Notes: generated by a model from the sequence alone, not told the origin. Positions 9,467 to 18,513 are shown, numbered from the stretch's first letter. The stretch: DNA of 64,000 nucleotides from Buttiauxella brennerae ATCC 51605 (GCF_001654925.1 NZ_LXER01000040.1:1-64000), one strand, 5' to 3'. Program-made: numbers and translations.

Positions 9467-9790
9467 TCAGGCGTGGTGACGGTAATCGGTTGGCGTCCGG
9501 TCAAACTCACGGCGGAAAACGCGTGAAAAAGTCTGCTGGGAAACGTAACCGTAATCCATCGCAATATCAAAAATGGGCCGCTGGGTGCTGCGTAATTCTT
9601 TGGCTGCCATCAACAGGCGGCGCTGTCTAATGTATTCACCCAATGTCTGGCGCTTCACCGTACGGAACATCCGCTGAAGATACCATTTTGAATAACCAGA
9701 TTTTTTTGCCACAACATCAATGTTCAGCGGCTGATCAATATGATCGTCAATCCATTGAGTCAAAGTTTGAATAATATCCTGGTGTGCCAT
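9467..9790 (-). CDS. soxS: Superoxide response regulator SoxS
   Basis: AraC/XylS-family activator of the oxidative-stress regulon (sodA, zwf, fumC, micF and others). It is a single 107-residue DNA-binding domain with two helix-turn-helices: VVAKKSGYSKWYLQRMFR and IAMDYGYVSQQTFSRVFRREF. ATG 9790 gives the E. coli length and N-terminus (MAHQDIIQTL); the longer frame reads back through the SoxR operator. It is expressed from the divergent SoxR-dependent promoter. In E. coli pdeC (yjcC) lies between yjcB and soxS, but here only 239 bases separate them. Confidence 0.96.
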   Translation of the reverse strand: MAHQDIIQTLTQWIDDHIDQPLNIDVVAKKSGYSKWYLQRMFRTVKRQTLGEYIRQRRLLMAAKELRSTQRPIFDIAMDYGYVSQQTFSRVFRREFDRTPTDYRHHA

Positions 9791-9823
9791 AAACCATTCC
9801 CATAGCCGGATGTGTTGGCAGCG

Positions 9824-9854
9824 AGTATAATTCCTCAAGTTAACTTGAGGTAAA
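9824..9854 (-). promoter_or_regulatory. soxS promoter with SoxR operator
   Basis: The perfect 18-base palindrome CCTCAAGTTAACTTGAGG (9833-9850) is the SoxR binding site as in E. coli. On the minus strand it lies between TTTACC (-35) and TATACT (-10) with the 19-base spacer that makes this MerR-type promoter dependent on oxidised SoxR. Confidence 0.93.
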
Positions 9855-9861
9855 GAGCATT

Positions 9862-10317
9862 ATGGAAAAGAAATCACCGCGCTTTAAATCTTTACTTAGC
9901 CCGGGCGAAGTTGCGAAGCGCAGCGGCGTGGCTGTTTCTGCTTTGCACTTTTATGAAACCAAAGGGCTTATCAAAAGCGTGCGTAATAGCGGCAACCAAC
10001 GGCGCTACACGCGTGATGTGCTGCGAAATGTGGCGATCATTAAAATCGCGCAGCGCATCGGAATCCCGTTGGCGACAATTGGTGAAGAGTTTGGTGTCTT
10101 GCCTGATGGGCACAAAATTAATAAAAACGACTGGAAAAAGATGTCATCACAATGGCGTGAAGAACTGGAGCGGCGTATTCATACGCTGACGGCATTGCGT
10201 GATGAGTTAGATGGCTGCATTGGTTGCGGCTGTTTGTCCGGTGCCGATTGCCCATTACGCAACCCAGGCGACAAACTTGGCGAGCAAGGAACGGGCGCGC
10301 GTCTTTTAGAAGATTAG
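9862..10317 (+). CDS. soxR: Redox-sensing activator SoxR
   Basis: MerR-family regulator with a [2Fe-2S] cluster; oxidation by redox-cycling compounds or nitric oxide lets it activate soxS. The N-terminal winged helix is [20 protein letters not shown]; the cluster ligands are the four cysteines of [12 protein letters not shown] near residue 119. 151 residues versus 154 in E. coli, with a slightly shorter tail (GARLLED). Divergent from soxS, sharing the operator, so SoxR also represses itself. Confidence 0.97.
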   Translation: MEKKSPRFKSLLSPGEVAKRSGVAVSALHFYETKGLIKSVRNSGNQRRYTRDVLRNVAIIKIAQRIGIPLATIGEEFGVLPDGHKINKNDWKKMSSQWREELERRIHTLTALRDELDGCIGCGCLSGADCPLRNPGDKLGEQGTGARLLED

Positions 10318-10346
10318 AACTGGATGGCACAGTTTCATGGATTTGA

Positions 10347-10491
10347 ACCAAAACTAAAGCGCCCAACATCGGCGCTTTAGTTTATTCCCGGTCTTTGTCT
10401 TTCGATCTATCCCGCTTTTCGCAAGGAGGGTTTCCCCCGACATCAGCGTCCCTCAATTACACATTCTCAGGAGGTTCCGGATTGCGCTGAC
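10347..10491 (-). ncRNA. sraL: Candidate SraL (RyjA) small RNA
   Basis: E. coli and Salmonella carry the ~140-nt, sigma-S-dependent RNA SraL on the opposite strand just downstream of soxR, ending at the shared terminator. Here the minus strand has a -10-like CTACACT (10504-10498), a start near 10491 and the strong hairpin at 10383-10351, giving ~140 nt. The call rests on position, length and promoter/terminator; I did not verify sequence identity. Confidence 0.5.
10351..10383. terminator. Bidirectional terminator after soxR
   Basis: AAACTAAAGCGCC (10351-10363) and GGCGCTTTAGTTT (10371-10383) form a perfect 13-base stem with a 7-base loop. T-runs on both strands fit termination of soxR and of the candidate small RNA read from the other side. 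Confidence 0.85.
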
Positions 10492-10618
10492 AATTTAAGT
10501 GTAGAACCCTTCAGCCAGGTTTCAAGGTGTTTTTGACTGTTTTTTGAACAATTCTAATACTTCACTTTTTGCGCATTTACCTATAGTTAACACATCTTGC
10601 TAAACAGAAGGTTACCCC

Positions 10619-11281
10619 ATGCTTATTGTTCATCATCTCAATAACTCCCGCTCGCAGCGCATTTTATGGATGCTTGAAGAGCTACAGGTGCCGTACCAGA
10701 TTGTTCGCTATCAGCGTGAACCGACCATGCTGGCACCCGATTCATTAAAAGCTGTGCACCCGTTGGGGAAGTCACCGGTGGTGGAAGATAATGGCAATAT
10801 CCTCGCGGAGTCGGGGGCAATCATAGAGTACCTGCAAGAAACGTATGACACTGAAAGCCGCCTCAAGCCGATTACCAATGAAGACAAACTCCGTTATCGC
10901 TTTTGGCTGCATTACGCCGAAGGATCGTTAATGCCGCTCTTAATGATGAAACTGGTGTTTGGTAGTCTCGGGAAAGCCCCCGTTCCGTGGTTATTACGCC
11001 CGGTTGGAAAAGTGTTAGGGCAGGGCGTGCAAAAGGCTTATCTGAATAAACAGATTATGACCCATGCGCGCTATCTCGAAGATTCGCTGCAACAAAATCC
11101 GTGGTTTGCCGGGCAGGCGTTTAGCGCGGCAGATATTCAGATGAGCTTCCCGGTGATCGCACTGCTCTCGCGAGGTGGCATCAACGACTTACCGAATCTG
11201 CACAATTGGTGCAGCAAAGTGCAAATGCGCCCTGCCTGGCAGCGGGCGATTCAGCAAGGTGGGCCGTTCGAAATCCCTTAA
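10619..11281 (+). CDS. Glutathione S-transferase family protein
   Basis: Cytosolic GST: residues 1-80 are the thioredoxin-like glutathione-binding domain (MLIVHHLNNSRSQRILWMLEEL; NPLGKSP-like VHPLGKSPVVED; ESGAIIEYL), and residues 90-220 the helical substrate domain (FAGQAFSAADIQMSFP). 220 residues, normal. The Ser-Arg at 10-11 suits a serine/Ser-type active site. No gene sits here in E. coli, but other enterics have a GST beside soxR, which suits a role in detoxification. Substrate unknown. The start follows AGAAGGTTACCCC. Confidence 0.9.
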   Translation: MLIVHHLNNSRSQRILWMLEELQVPYQIVRYQREPTMLAPDSLKAVHPLGKSPVVEDNGNILAESGAIIEYLQETYDTESRLKPITNEDKLRYRFWLHYAEGSLMPLLMMKLVFGSLGKAPVPWLLRPVGKVLGQGVQKAYLNKQIMTHARYLEDSLQQNPWFAGQAFSAADIQMSFPVIALLSRGGINDLPNLHNWCSKVQMRPAWQRAIQQGGPFEIP

Positions 11282-11316
11282 CTCATACTGCAAGTTGCCT
11301 CTATGTTGGGTATAGG
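11282..11316. repeat. Possible truncated ERIC remnant
   Basis: CATACTGCAAGTTGCCTCTATGTTGGGTAT resembles the left end of ERIC fused to its GGGTA right end with the centre lost. Weak. Confidence 0.3.
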
Positions 11317-11394
11317 TTGACCCATCGAAAAATCCTATGAGTCAGGAAAATCTATAACCAGTATCTTGCATCATTGTTGCTAAATTGCGCATCG

Positions 11395-11554
11395 ACGATA
11401 ACGTTTGCGCACGAGGTGGCGATATTTTGACCGGCTAATGCCTTTTTCGACAAAAAGCGGCAAAGTTCGGTTGAAAATCCATGTAAGAAGGCCGGATAAT
11501 CGTTTGCCTTAATTTTGACGCCTAGTTTGTATGCGCGGAGTTAAACGTTTGCTT
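11395..11554. promoter_or_regulatory. Two candidate PurR boxes upstream of ghxP
   Basis: ACGATAACGTTTGCGC (11395-11410) matches the PurR palindrome ACGCAAACGTTTGCGT at 13 of 16 positions, and AGTTAAACGTTTGCTT (11539-11554) at 12 of 16. ghxP is a purine permease and its E. coli counterpart belongs to the PurR regulon, which makes purine repression likely. Confidence 0.5.
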
Positions 11555-11556
11555 TT

Positions 11557-11582
11557 TTTGTGACACCCCTTTTTGTCACAAA
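11557..11582. repeat. Inverted repeat in ghxP leader region
   Basis: TTTGTGACA (11557-11565) and TGTCACAAA (11574-11582) are perfect 9-base arms around CCCCTTTT. It directly follows the second PurR-like box. It is either an operator for an unidentified regulator or a leader hairpin. Confidence 0.5.
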
Positions 11583-11693
11583 CGCAGCACAGGGATCAAT
11601 TCGTATCATTTAAGAATTTGAACGTTTAATTGGCAGCGGTCTGCCAACCACGCATACCAACGTAATCATAAAAATCTCAGGGGATTTTTCACT

Positions 11694-13043
11694 ATGTCTA
11701 ATCATTCTCCGCGTGCAACCAGCGGTATCGACGCCTGGTTCAAAATATCTGCACGTGGCAGTACCGTTCGTCAGGAAGTTGTGGCGGGTTTAACGACCTT
11801 CCTTGCGATGGTGTACTCCGTGATCGTTGTACCGGGCATGCTCGGTAAAGCAGGTTTCCCTCCTGCGGCGGTCTTTGTGGCGACTTGCCTGGTAGCCGGT
11901 GTTGGCTCTCTTGTGATGGGCCTTTGGGCTAACCTGCCTTTGGCAATTGGTTGTGCCATTTCGTTGACCGCGTTCACCGCGTTCAGCCTGGTGCTGGGTC
12001 AACACATCAGCGTACCCGTTGCGTTAGGTGCCGTGTTCCTGATGGGTGTGCTGTTCACCATCATCTCTGCAACGGGCATTCGTAGCTGGATTTTGCGTAA
12101 CTTACCGATGGGTGTTGCGCATGGCACCGGCATCGGTATCGGCCTGTTCCTGCTGCTGATTGCGGCAAACGGTGTCGGCCTGGTAATTAAAAACCCACTT
12201 GATGGCTTGCCAGTTGCGCTCGGTCATTTCGACAGCTTCCCGGTTATTATGTCGCTGATTGGCCTTGCGGTTATCATCGGCCTGGAAAAACTGAAAGTCC
12301 CTGGCGGCATTCTGCTGACCATCATCGGTATTTCTGTTTTCGGCCTGATTTTTGACCCAAGCGTTCATTTCTCTGGCATTTTCGCTATGCCTTCGCTGAA
12401 AGATGAAGCGGGCAACTCGCTGATCGGTAGCCTGGATATCATGGGCGCGTTGAACCCGGTAGTGTTGCCAAGCGTTCTGGCGCTGGTAATGACTGCGGTA
12501 TTTGATGCAACCGGCACTATCCGCGCCGTTGCGGGCCAGGCAAATCTGCTGGATAAAGACGGTCAAATCATCGATGGCGGCAAAGCGCTGACTACCGACT
12601 CCCTGAGCTCTGTGTTCTCAGGCCTGGTGGGTGCGGCTCCTGCTGCGGTTTACATCGAATCTGCAGCAGGTACTGCTGCAGGTGGTAAAACCGGCCTGAC
12701 GGCAATCACCGTTGGTGTGCTGTTCCTGTTGATTCTGTTCCTCTCTCCGCTCTCTTATCTGGTTCCTGCATACGCAACCGCTCCGGCGCTGATGTATGTG
12801 GGCTTACTGATGCTGAGCAACGTTGGGAAAATCGACTTCGATGATTTCGTTGATGCGATGGCTGGCCTGATTACTGCGGTATTCATCGTGCTGACCTGTA
12901 ACATCGTTACCGGCATCATGATTGGTTTCGCAACTCTGGTGATTGGCCGTATCGTCTCTGGTGAGTGGCGTAAGCTGAATATCGGCACAGTCGTGATTGC
13001 TATTGCATTGGTCGCATTCTACGCAGGCGGCTGGGCAATTTAA
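11694..13043 (+). CDS. ghxP: Guanine/hypoxanthine permease GhxP
   Basis: Inner-membrane proton:purine symporter of the NCS2 family (AzgA-like branch), importing guanine and hypoxanthine. 449 residues, same length as E. coli GhxP/YjcD and close throughout. About 14 membrane helices; conserved motifs are [19 protein letters not shown], the substrate motif [16 protein letters not shown] and [15 protein letters not shown]. Preceded by two PurR-like boxes and the ribosome binding site AGGGGA. Monocistronic. Confidence 0.95.
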   Translation: MSNHSPRATSGIDAWFKISARGSTVRQEVVAGLTTFLAMVYSVIVVPGMLGKAGFPPAAVFVATCLVAGVGSLVMGLWANLPLAIGCAISLTAFTAFSLVLGQHISVPVALGAVFLMGVLFTIISATGIRSWILRNLPMGVAHGTGIGIGLFLLLIAANGVGLVIKNPLDGLPVALGHFDSFPVIMSLIGLAVIIGLEKLKVPGGILLTIIGISVFGLIFDPSVHFSGIFAMPSLKDEAGNSLIGSLDIMGALNPVVLPSVLALVMTAVFDATGTIRAVAGQANLLDKDGQIIDGGKALTTDSLSSVFSGLVGAAPAAVYIESAAGTAAGGKTGLTAITVGVLFLLILFLSPLSYLVPAYATAPALMYVGLLMLSNVGKIDFDDFVDAMAGLITAVFIVLTCNIVTGIMIGFATLVIGRIVSGEWRKLNIGTVVIAIALVAFYAGGWAI

Positions 13044-13044
13044 T

Positions 13045-13100
13045 CTCTATACTTCAAGCTGCAGGGTTGTTGGCTGCAGCTTGAATTATTTAGAGTAAAA
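13045..13100. repeat. ERIC element, internally deleted
   Basis: CTATACTTCAAGCTGCAGGGTTGTTGGCTGCAGCTTGAATTATTTAGAGTA: both ERIC ends are present without the core. The arms CAAGCTGCA and TGCAGCTTG pair, so it may end ghxP transcripts. Confidence 0.65.
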
Positions 13101-13229
13101 ACTTTCTGAACATTCTTTCCAAAACCCCTTCAAGTCTTTTCCTGTTTCCTTCCGGTGTATAAAATTGTTTTATGATTAGAACAACATCCTGCAAAAAGGG
13201 TTTCACAAAACACCGCGACTAAGGAAAGC

Positions 13230-14876
13230 ATGGAAATTTTCTTTACTATTCTCATCATGACCCTTGTGGTTTCGCTCTCTGGTGTGGCTACACGCATGCT
13301 GCCGTTCCAGATCCCTCTTCCGTTAATGCAAATTGCGATTGGGGCCTTGCTCGCCTGGCCACACTTCGGATTACACGTCGATTTCAACCCGGAACTGTTC
13401 CTGGTGCTGTTTATTCCGCCGCTGCTATTTGCTGATGGCTGGAAAACTCCGACAAACGAATTTCTTAACCACGGGCGAGAAATCATCGGCCTTGCGCTGG
13501 TGCTGGTGCTGGTCACCGTGGTTGGTATTGGCTTCCTGATTTACTTCCTGGTGCCGGGTATTCCGCTCATTCCTGCGTTTGCGCTGGCGGCGGTGCTCTC
13601 GCCGACTGATGCCGTGGCACTTTCCGGCATTGTTGGAGAAGGGCGCATCCCGAAGAAAATCATGGGGATTTTGCAGGGCGAAGCGTTGATGAACGACGCC
13701 TCCGGCCTGGTATCGTTAAAAATGGCGGTCGCCGTAGCGGTGGGAACGATGGTGTTTTCCGTCGGTGGTGCCACCCTTGAGTTCTTCAAAGTGGCGATCG
13801 GCGGCCTGCTGGCAGGTATTGCGGTCAGCTGGTTGTACGGTAAATCGCTGCGCCTGATGAGCCGCTGGAGTGGCGATGAACCCGCTACACAAATCCTGCT
13901 GCTGTTACTGCTGCCTTTCGCCTCTTACCTGATTGCCGAACATATCGGCGTTTCCGGCATTTTGGCGGCGGTTGCCGCGGGTATGACCATTACCCGTTCT
14001 GGCGTGTTGCGCAGCGCACCACTGGCGATGCGCCTGCGTGCGAACAGTGTATGGGCGATGCTCGAATTCGTGTTCAACGGCATGGTTTTCCTGATGCTGG
14101 GCCTGCAATTTCCGGGCATTCTGAAAACCTCTGTGGCGGCTGCAAATGCCGATCCGAACGTTGAGTTATGGATGCTATTTGTTGATGTCGGGCTTATCTA
14201 TTTCGCGCTGATCGGTGTGCGTTTCTTATGGCTGTGGACCATGAAACGCATCAGCCTGCGTTTTATGAAAAAGCGTCCGCTGGAGTTCGGCAGCTACTCA
14301 ACTCGCGAGCTTTGCATTGCGTCATTTGCCGGTGTACGAGGGGCGATTACTCTTGCGGGTGTGCTCTCAATTCCGCTGCTATTGGGCGACGGTACGCCTT
14401 TCCCGGCGCGTTACGAGCTTATCTTCCTCGCCGCGGGCGTGATTCTGTTCTCGTTATTTGTGGGAGTTATCATGCTGCCGATTTTATTGCGTAACGTGGA
14501 AGTTCCCGATAAATCAATGGCGCGTAAGGAAGAACGTATTGCCAGGGCCGCCACTGCAGAAGTCGCGATTACCGCCATTGAGAAAATGGAAGAGCGTCTA
14601 CAAGCCGACGTGAACGAAAACATCGACGATCAACTGCTAAAAGAGGTGAGTTCGCGGGTTATCGGGAATTTGCGTCGCCGGGCTGACGGGCGTAACGATG
14701 TGGAAAGCAGCGAGCTTGAAGAGAATCTTGAGCGCCGCTTCCGTCTGGCGGCGTTACGTTCTGAACGTGCCGAACTGTATCATTTACGCGCCACGCAGAA
14801 AATCAGCAACGAAACGCTGATGAAACTGCTGCACGATTTGGATTTGCTCGAAGCATTGTTGGTCGAGCAGCAATAA
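13230..14876 (+). CDS. yjcE: Na+/H+ antiporter YjcE (CPA1 family)
   Basis: Inner-membrane monovalent cation:proton antiporter of the NhaP/CPA1 type. 548 residues versus 549 in E. coli. About 12 membrane helices cover residues 1-410; the ion-site motifs are SPTDAVALSGI near residue 125 and GEALMNDASGLV near residue 150. A charged cytoplasmic tail of ~130 residues (MARKEERIARAATAEVAITAIEKMEERLQ) is likely coiled coil. Start preceded by AAGGAAAG. Same position relative to ghxP as in E. coli. Confidence 0.93.
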   Translation: MEIFFTILIMTLVVSLSGVATRMLPFQIPLPLMQIAIGALLAWPHFGLHVDFNPELFLVLFIPPLLFADGWKTPTNEFLNHGREIIGLALVLVLVTVVGIGFLIYFLVPGIPLIPAFALAAVLSPTDAVALSGIVGEGRIPKKIMGILQGEALMNDASGLVSLKMAVAVAVGTMVFSVGGATLEFFKVAIGGLLAGIAVSWLYGKSLRLMSRWSGDEPATQILLLLLLPFASYLIAEHIGVSGILAAVAAGMTITRSGVLRSAPLAMRLRANSVWAMLEFVFNGMVFLMLGLQFPGILKTSVAAANADPNVELWMLFVDVGLIYFALIGVRFLWLWTMKRISLRFMKKRPLEFGSYSTRELCIASFAGVRGAITLAGVLSIPLLLGDGTPFPARYELIFLAAGVILFSLFVGVIMLPILLRNVEVPDKSMARKEERIARAATAEVAITAIEKMEERLQADVNENIDDQLLKEVSSRVIGNLRRRADGRNDVESSELEENLERRFRLAALRSERAELYHLRATQKISNETLMKLLHDLDLLEALLVEQQ

Positions 14877-14881
14877 AACAA

Positions 14882-14959
14882 CCCTCATCCTAACCTTCTC
14901 CCAGAGGGGTAAGGGATCTCGATTTTAGCCCTCTCCTGGCGAGAGGGTTGGGGTGAGGG
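14882..14959. repeat. Intergenic palindromic repeat, copy 2
   Basis: CCCTCATCCTAACC... to GGGTTGGGGTGAGGG; outer arms pair over ~15 bases. It lies between convergent yjcE and the LysR gene and probably ends both transcripts. Confidence 0.75.
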
Positions 14960-14961
14960 CG

Positions 14962-15849
14962 CTATGAACTGACTGGCCAAAACTCCTTACAGCAGGCAAT
15001 CCACGCCTGTGCACTTTGCGAAATATAAACCCCTTCACGCCAAATCATCGCTAGCTGCCAGGTTAAATCGCTATTTAACGGTAGCCACATCAGCGTGTTT
15101 TTATCCAGCTTCTGGCAGATAGTCTCCGGCAGAATGGCAATCCCAACACCGGCCTGCACCATTGCGGCAAGAAAATCCCACTGCCCGCTGCGCACCGCTA
15201 TTCGTGGCGTAAACCCGTGCTCGTGGAACAACTGAATGAGCTGGCGGCTCAGGGCGAAATCTTCGTTGTAGATCAGTAATGGGTGTGCGGCCAGCTCTAT
15301 AGGGTCGATACTTTCGCGCTTAGTCCACGGGCCCGAGCGTGGCACCAGAACGCACAGTGGATTCTGCAGCAAAGGCAGTGTGGAAAAGGTGTGCTCGTCT
15401 TCTACCGGGAGTGCCGTCATCGCTAAATCCAGTTCGCCGTTAAGCACCGCTTGTTGCACCGTTAGCCCGCCAAATTCGGAAATCTTCAGTTCAACACCGG
15501 GGTAGCGCTGGCGATAAAGGCTAATCGGCCCGGCCATTAACATGCCAACCATCGGCGGAATACCCAGGCGCAGCACGCCTTTATTCAGATGGTTGATATC
15601 GCCAAGTTCGGCTTCCAGCTGACAAAATTCCGCTAAAATGGCTAAACCTCGTTGATAAACCACTTCTCCGGTATCCGTTAGCAACAGTTTACGCCCATCG
15701 CGAATCAGCAGCGTGCAACCCAACTCGTCTTCCAGGTTGCGCAGCATTTTGCTGATGGTCGGCTGAGTGACGAACATCTTCTGTGCCGCGCGGGTAAAAC
15801 TTTGCTGGCGAACCACTTCAACAAAATAACGCAGCGTTCGGATGTCCAT
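14962..15849 (-). CDS. LysR-family regulator, CidR/YwbI-like
   Basis: Transcription factor of 295 residues. The N-terminal winged helix-turn-helix is MDIRTLRYFVEVVRQQSFTRAAQKMFVTQPTISKMLRNLE; the effector domain begins near residue 92 (LRLGIPPMVGMLMAGP). It is divergent from the cidA/cidB-like pair. In Gram-positive bacteria the equivalent LysR protein CidR activates cidAB in response to acetate or pyruvate overflow, so by context this is the local regulator. Several genes upstream of actP-acs in E. coli are absent or differ, so the cluster may be a lineage-specific addition. Confidence 0.88.
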   Translation of the reverse strand: MDIRTLRYFVEVVRQQSFTRAAQKMFVTQPTISKMLRNLEDELGCTLLIRDGRKLLLTDTGEVVYQRGLAILAEFCQLEAELGDINHLNKGVLRLGIPPMVGMLMAGPISLYRQRYPGVELKISEFGGLTVQQAVLNGELDLAMTALPVEDEHTFSTLPLLQNPLCVLVPRSGPWTKRESIDPIELAAHPLLIYNEDFALSRQLIQLFHEHGFTPRIAVRSGQWDFLAAMVQAGVGIAILPETICQKLDKNTLMWLPLNSDLTWQLAMIWREGVYISQSAQAWIACCKEFWPVSS

Positions 15850-15952
15850 AACTATTCCTGTTGACTATACCTGTGATGATTTTAATTCATTTTTTTCAAT
15901 GAAGTTGGCTAACTATAATCGCTACCTCACATTTCTTTGGAGTGCCGCTCTC

Positions 15953-16378
15953 ATGGCCGTGGCGTTACGTGGTTTTACGCCTGTTCTTTTTCGCCGCATT
16001 CAGGTGCCGGTACAAGTTGCGCTATATGCAGGGCTATTTATTTTTGCCCAACAATTGGTTGACTGGTGGCACTTACCGCTGCCTGCAAACCTGGTCGGAA
16101 TGCTGCTTTTACTCGCGCTAATTGTCTGCCGCGTGGTGCCGCTAAAATGGGTGCGAGCCGGTTCCCGCTGGTTGCTGGCAGAAATGCTGCTGTTCTTTGT
16201 GCCTGCCGTGGTTGCGGTGGTGAACTACGCCGAATTACTGATGGTGGATGGCTGGCGCATTTTCCTGGTTATCGCCATAAGTACTTTGCTGGTACTGAGC
16301 ACCACCGCCCTGGTGGTGGATAAAGTTTACCGTTATGAGCTGGCGCGTATTGCACGCAGGCAGGCTAGTGGTGAGTAA
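15953..16378 (+). CDS. CidA/LrgA-family membrane protein
   Basis: Holin-like inner-membrane protein with four predicted helices: VPVQVALYAGLFIFAQQLV, LPANLVGMLLLLALIV (with the family motif PLPANLVGMLLL), WLLAEMLLFFVPAVVAVV and IFLVIAISTLLVLSTTALVV. 141 residues from ATG 15953, which has GGAG at 15939-15942; longer in-frame starts lie inside the divergent promoter. The stop overlaps the start of the next gene by 8 bases, so the two are translationally coupled. The family affects autolysis or overflow-metabolite transport; the function in enterobacteria is not firmly known. Confidence 0.85.
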   Translation: MAVALRGFTPVLFRRIQVPVQVALYAGLFIFAQQLVDWWHLPLPANLVGMLLLLALIVCRVVPLKWVRAGSRWLLAEMLLFFVPAVVAVVNYAELLMVDGWRIFLVIAISTLLVLSTTALVVDKVYRYELARIARRQASGE

Positions 16379-17060
16379 TTTCCAGTTGAGTATTCTTTGC
16401 CTGGTCATCACGCTCGGACTCTATTTTGCCAATAAAAAGCTTTATCGCCGTTTTCGTAAATTGCCGCTAATGCCGCTGGTGTTAACGCCACTGTTGCTGG
16501 TGGCGATACTGATTTTTGGCCACATCTCCTATCAGAATTATATGGGTGAAGCGCACTGGCTTTTGTGGTTGCTTGGCCCGGCGACCATCGCCTTTGCAGT
16601 GCCAGTTTATGACAACCTGAACGTTATAAAACGCCACTGGATGTCACTTTCAGCGGGTGTTATTACTGCGACCGTTGTTGCTGTTACCAGCTCGGTCTGG
16701 CTTGCGCGGTTGTTTACTTTATCGGACGAAATCCAGCGCAGCCTGGCGGTGCGTTCGATTACCACACCTTTTGCGTTAGCCGCGGCTAAACCGCTTGGCG
16801 GGCAACCGGAGCTGGTGGCGTTATTTGTAGTGGTGACCGGCGTGTTTGGTATGGCGGTGGGCGACGTGCTGTTTTTGCGCCTCGCCATTCGTGAAGGAAT
16901 GGCAAAAGGAGCCGGTTTTGGCGCGGCTTCTCACGGCGCAGGTACTGCACGTTCCTACGAACTCGGCCCGCAAGAAGGCGTGGTCGCAAGCCTGGTGATG
17001 ATGTTTTCTGGCGTCGTGATGGTATTGATTGCGCCATTGGTTGGCTGGCTGATGTTTTGA
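16371..17060 (+). CDS. CidB/LrgB-family membrane protein
   Basis: Partner of the preceding CidA-like protein. 229 residues, about 7 membrane helices, with the LrgB signatures RSITTPFALAAAKPLGGQPELVALFVVVTGVFGM and GFGAASHGAGTARSYELGPQEG. I take GTG 16371 as the start: it overlaps the cidA-like stop (16376-16378) and gives the usual N-terminus SNFQLSILCLVITLGLYF. Expected to work with the LrgA/CidA partner under the divergent LysR gene. Confidence 0.87.
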   Translation: MSNFQLSILCLVITLGLYFANKKLYRRFRKLPLMPLVLTPLLLVAILIFGHISYQNYMGEAHWLLWLLGPATIAFAVPVYDNLNVIKRHWMSLSAGVITATVVAVTSSVWLARLFTLSDEIQRSLAVRSITTPFALAAAKPLGGQPELVALFVVVTGVFGMAVGDVLFLRLAIREGMAKGAGFGAASHGAGTARSYELGPQEGVVASLVMMFSGVVMVLIAPLVGWLMF

Positions 17061-17070
17061 GCCATTTTCA

Positions 17071-17151
17071 CCCTCACCCTGGCCCTCTCCCCCAGGAAAG
17101 GGAATGGTACGGTTTTCTCCCTCGCCCTCAGGGAGAGGGTCGGGGTGAGGG
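17071..17151. repeat. Intergenic palindromic repeat, copy 3
   Basis: CCCTCACCCTGGCCCTCTCCCCCAGG ... CCTCAGGGAGAGGGTCGGGGTGAGGG in shortened form: the outer arms are complementary. Lies between convergent genes. Confidence 0.75.
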
Positions 17152-17159
17152 TTGTTTAA

Positions 17160-18452
17160 TCATCTTTTTAAGCGTGAAACCAACTCAAACTCTTTAAACC
17201 ACACCGGGCGTTGCTGCTGCATCGAAATATTCCCGGCGATACCGGTCAGAATCGACATTGCGCCTGAGCGGTGGTCGGCGGCGCGTTTTAGCGGGTCGTT
17301 GCCAGGCTCGCCAAACAAATCGGCCAGCATTGCATTATCACCACCACCGTGGCCGCCCGCTCCGATACTGAAGTCGGCTTTATAAGGTGCTGCGAACATC
17401 GGGAACACGGTGATATCACAGCTTTCCAGGCTACCTTCGTTTTCACGGTCTCCACCGGCATTCACGTAGGACATTTCCACCAGTTTCATCTCAAGCCGCC
17501 CACGGCTGCCGTTGAACACCACGTTCAGCCCTTCCCACGGTAGATATGCATTAAGTGAGTAAGTCATCTGCACCTGGTTCTGGTATTTCACCAGCACCGA
17601 TAACGTATCTTCGATATTGATGCCGTCGCTGAATACGCTTTGGTCGCGGAAATAGTTATCTTCATGTTCCGCATCCAGATACAGCTCTTTAAGTTGCGAA
17701 TTTTCTTCCATATGCAGTGCAAACGGGTCATCTTTCGCGGCGGCATAGCCATGAGCGCGTGGATAAAACTGCGAGACTCCCCGCATTTGCGCATTCTCTT
17801 TGCCGTAAAAACGCAGCCCACCTTCCGCATAAACACGTTCCGGATAGCTATCCAACCAGAAGTTCATCAGGTCGAAATGGTGGGTGGATTTATGCACCAG
17901 CAGGCCGCCACTATTACGTTTTTCTCGGTGCCAGCGGCGGAAATAATCCGCGCCGTGCTCGGTGTTCAGCAGCCATTCGAAATGTACTGAAAACACCTCG
18001 CCGATGGTTTCTTCCATCAGCAATTCACGGATTTTGCTGTGGTGCGGTGCGTAACGGTAATTAAAGGCGACACGCACCTGGCGGCCAGTTTCTTCGATGG
18101 CGTCCAGAATGCGCAGCGCCCGTTTTTCATCAATAGTCATTGGCTTTTCGGTTATCACATCACAACCGGCGTGTAGCGCCCGCACAATATAATCGTCGTG
18201 AGTGCGGTCCATAGTGGTGACGATAATAATATCCGGGCGAGTCTCACGGATCATGGTTTCGAAATCAGCCGCTTGCCAGGTGGATACTTGTGCGGCCCCT
18301 GCATTACTCAACAGCTTATTGGCGTACTTCATGCGCGTCTGGTTAGTGTCGCAAAACGCGACCAGTTGCGAATTGTCTTTCCATTTACCGCTGATGGCTT
18401 CGATATATAACCCGGCACGGCCACCCGTTCCCACTAATGCATATTTTTTCAT
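17160..18452 (-). CDS. Gfo/Idh/MocA-family NAD(P)-dependent oxidoreductase
   Basis: Sugar or sugar-derivative dehydrogenase, 430 residues. The Rossmann fold starts KKYALVGTGGRAGLY (GxGGRxG), the family EKP motif is CDVITEKPMTID near residue 100, and the catalytic His region is KSTHHFDLMNFW. A glycine/histidine-rich loop AGGHGGGDN lies near residue 370. It is divergent from the alpha-glucuronidase-like gene, suggesting a shared glycoside pathway. Substrate not readable. Confidence 0.87.
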   Translation of the reverse strand: MKKYALVGTGGRAGLYIEAISGKWKDNSQLVAFCDTNQTRMKYANKLLSNAGAAQVSTWQAADFETMIRETRPDIIIVTTMDRTHDDYIVRALHAGCDVITEKPMTIDEKRALRILDAIEETGRQVRVAFNYRYAPHHSKIRELLMEETIGEVFSVHFEWLLNTEHGADYFRRWHREKRNSGGLLVHKSTHHFDLMNFWLDSYPERVYAEGGLRFYGKENAQMRGVSQFYPRAHGYAAAKDDPFALHMEENSQLKELYLDAEHEDNYFRDQSVFSDGINIEDTLSVLVKYQNQVQMTYSLNAYLPWEGLNVVFNGSRGRLEMKLVEMSYVNAGGDRENEGSLESCDITVFPMFAAPYKADFSIGAGGHGGGDNAMLADLFGEPGNDPLKRAADHRSGAMSILTGIAGNISMQQQRPVWFKEFELVSRLKR

Positions 18453-18513
18453 TTTCCCCTCGCTTCGGAAGTCATGGTATTTTCGTTTTTCTGGAATATT
18501 TTTGGCGCAACGT

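Noticed and set aside
11557-11582. CRP site before ghxP
   Set aside because: TGTGA and TCACA halves are 12 bases apart, where CRP needs 6.
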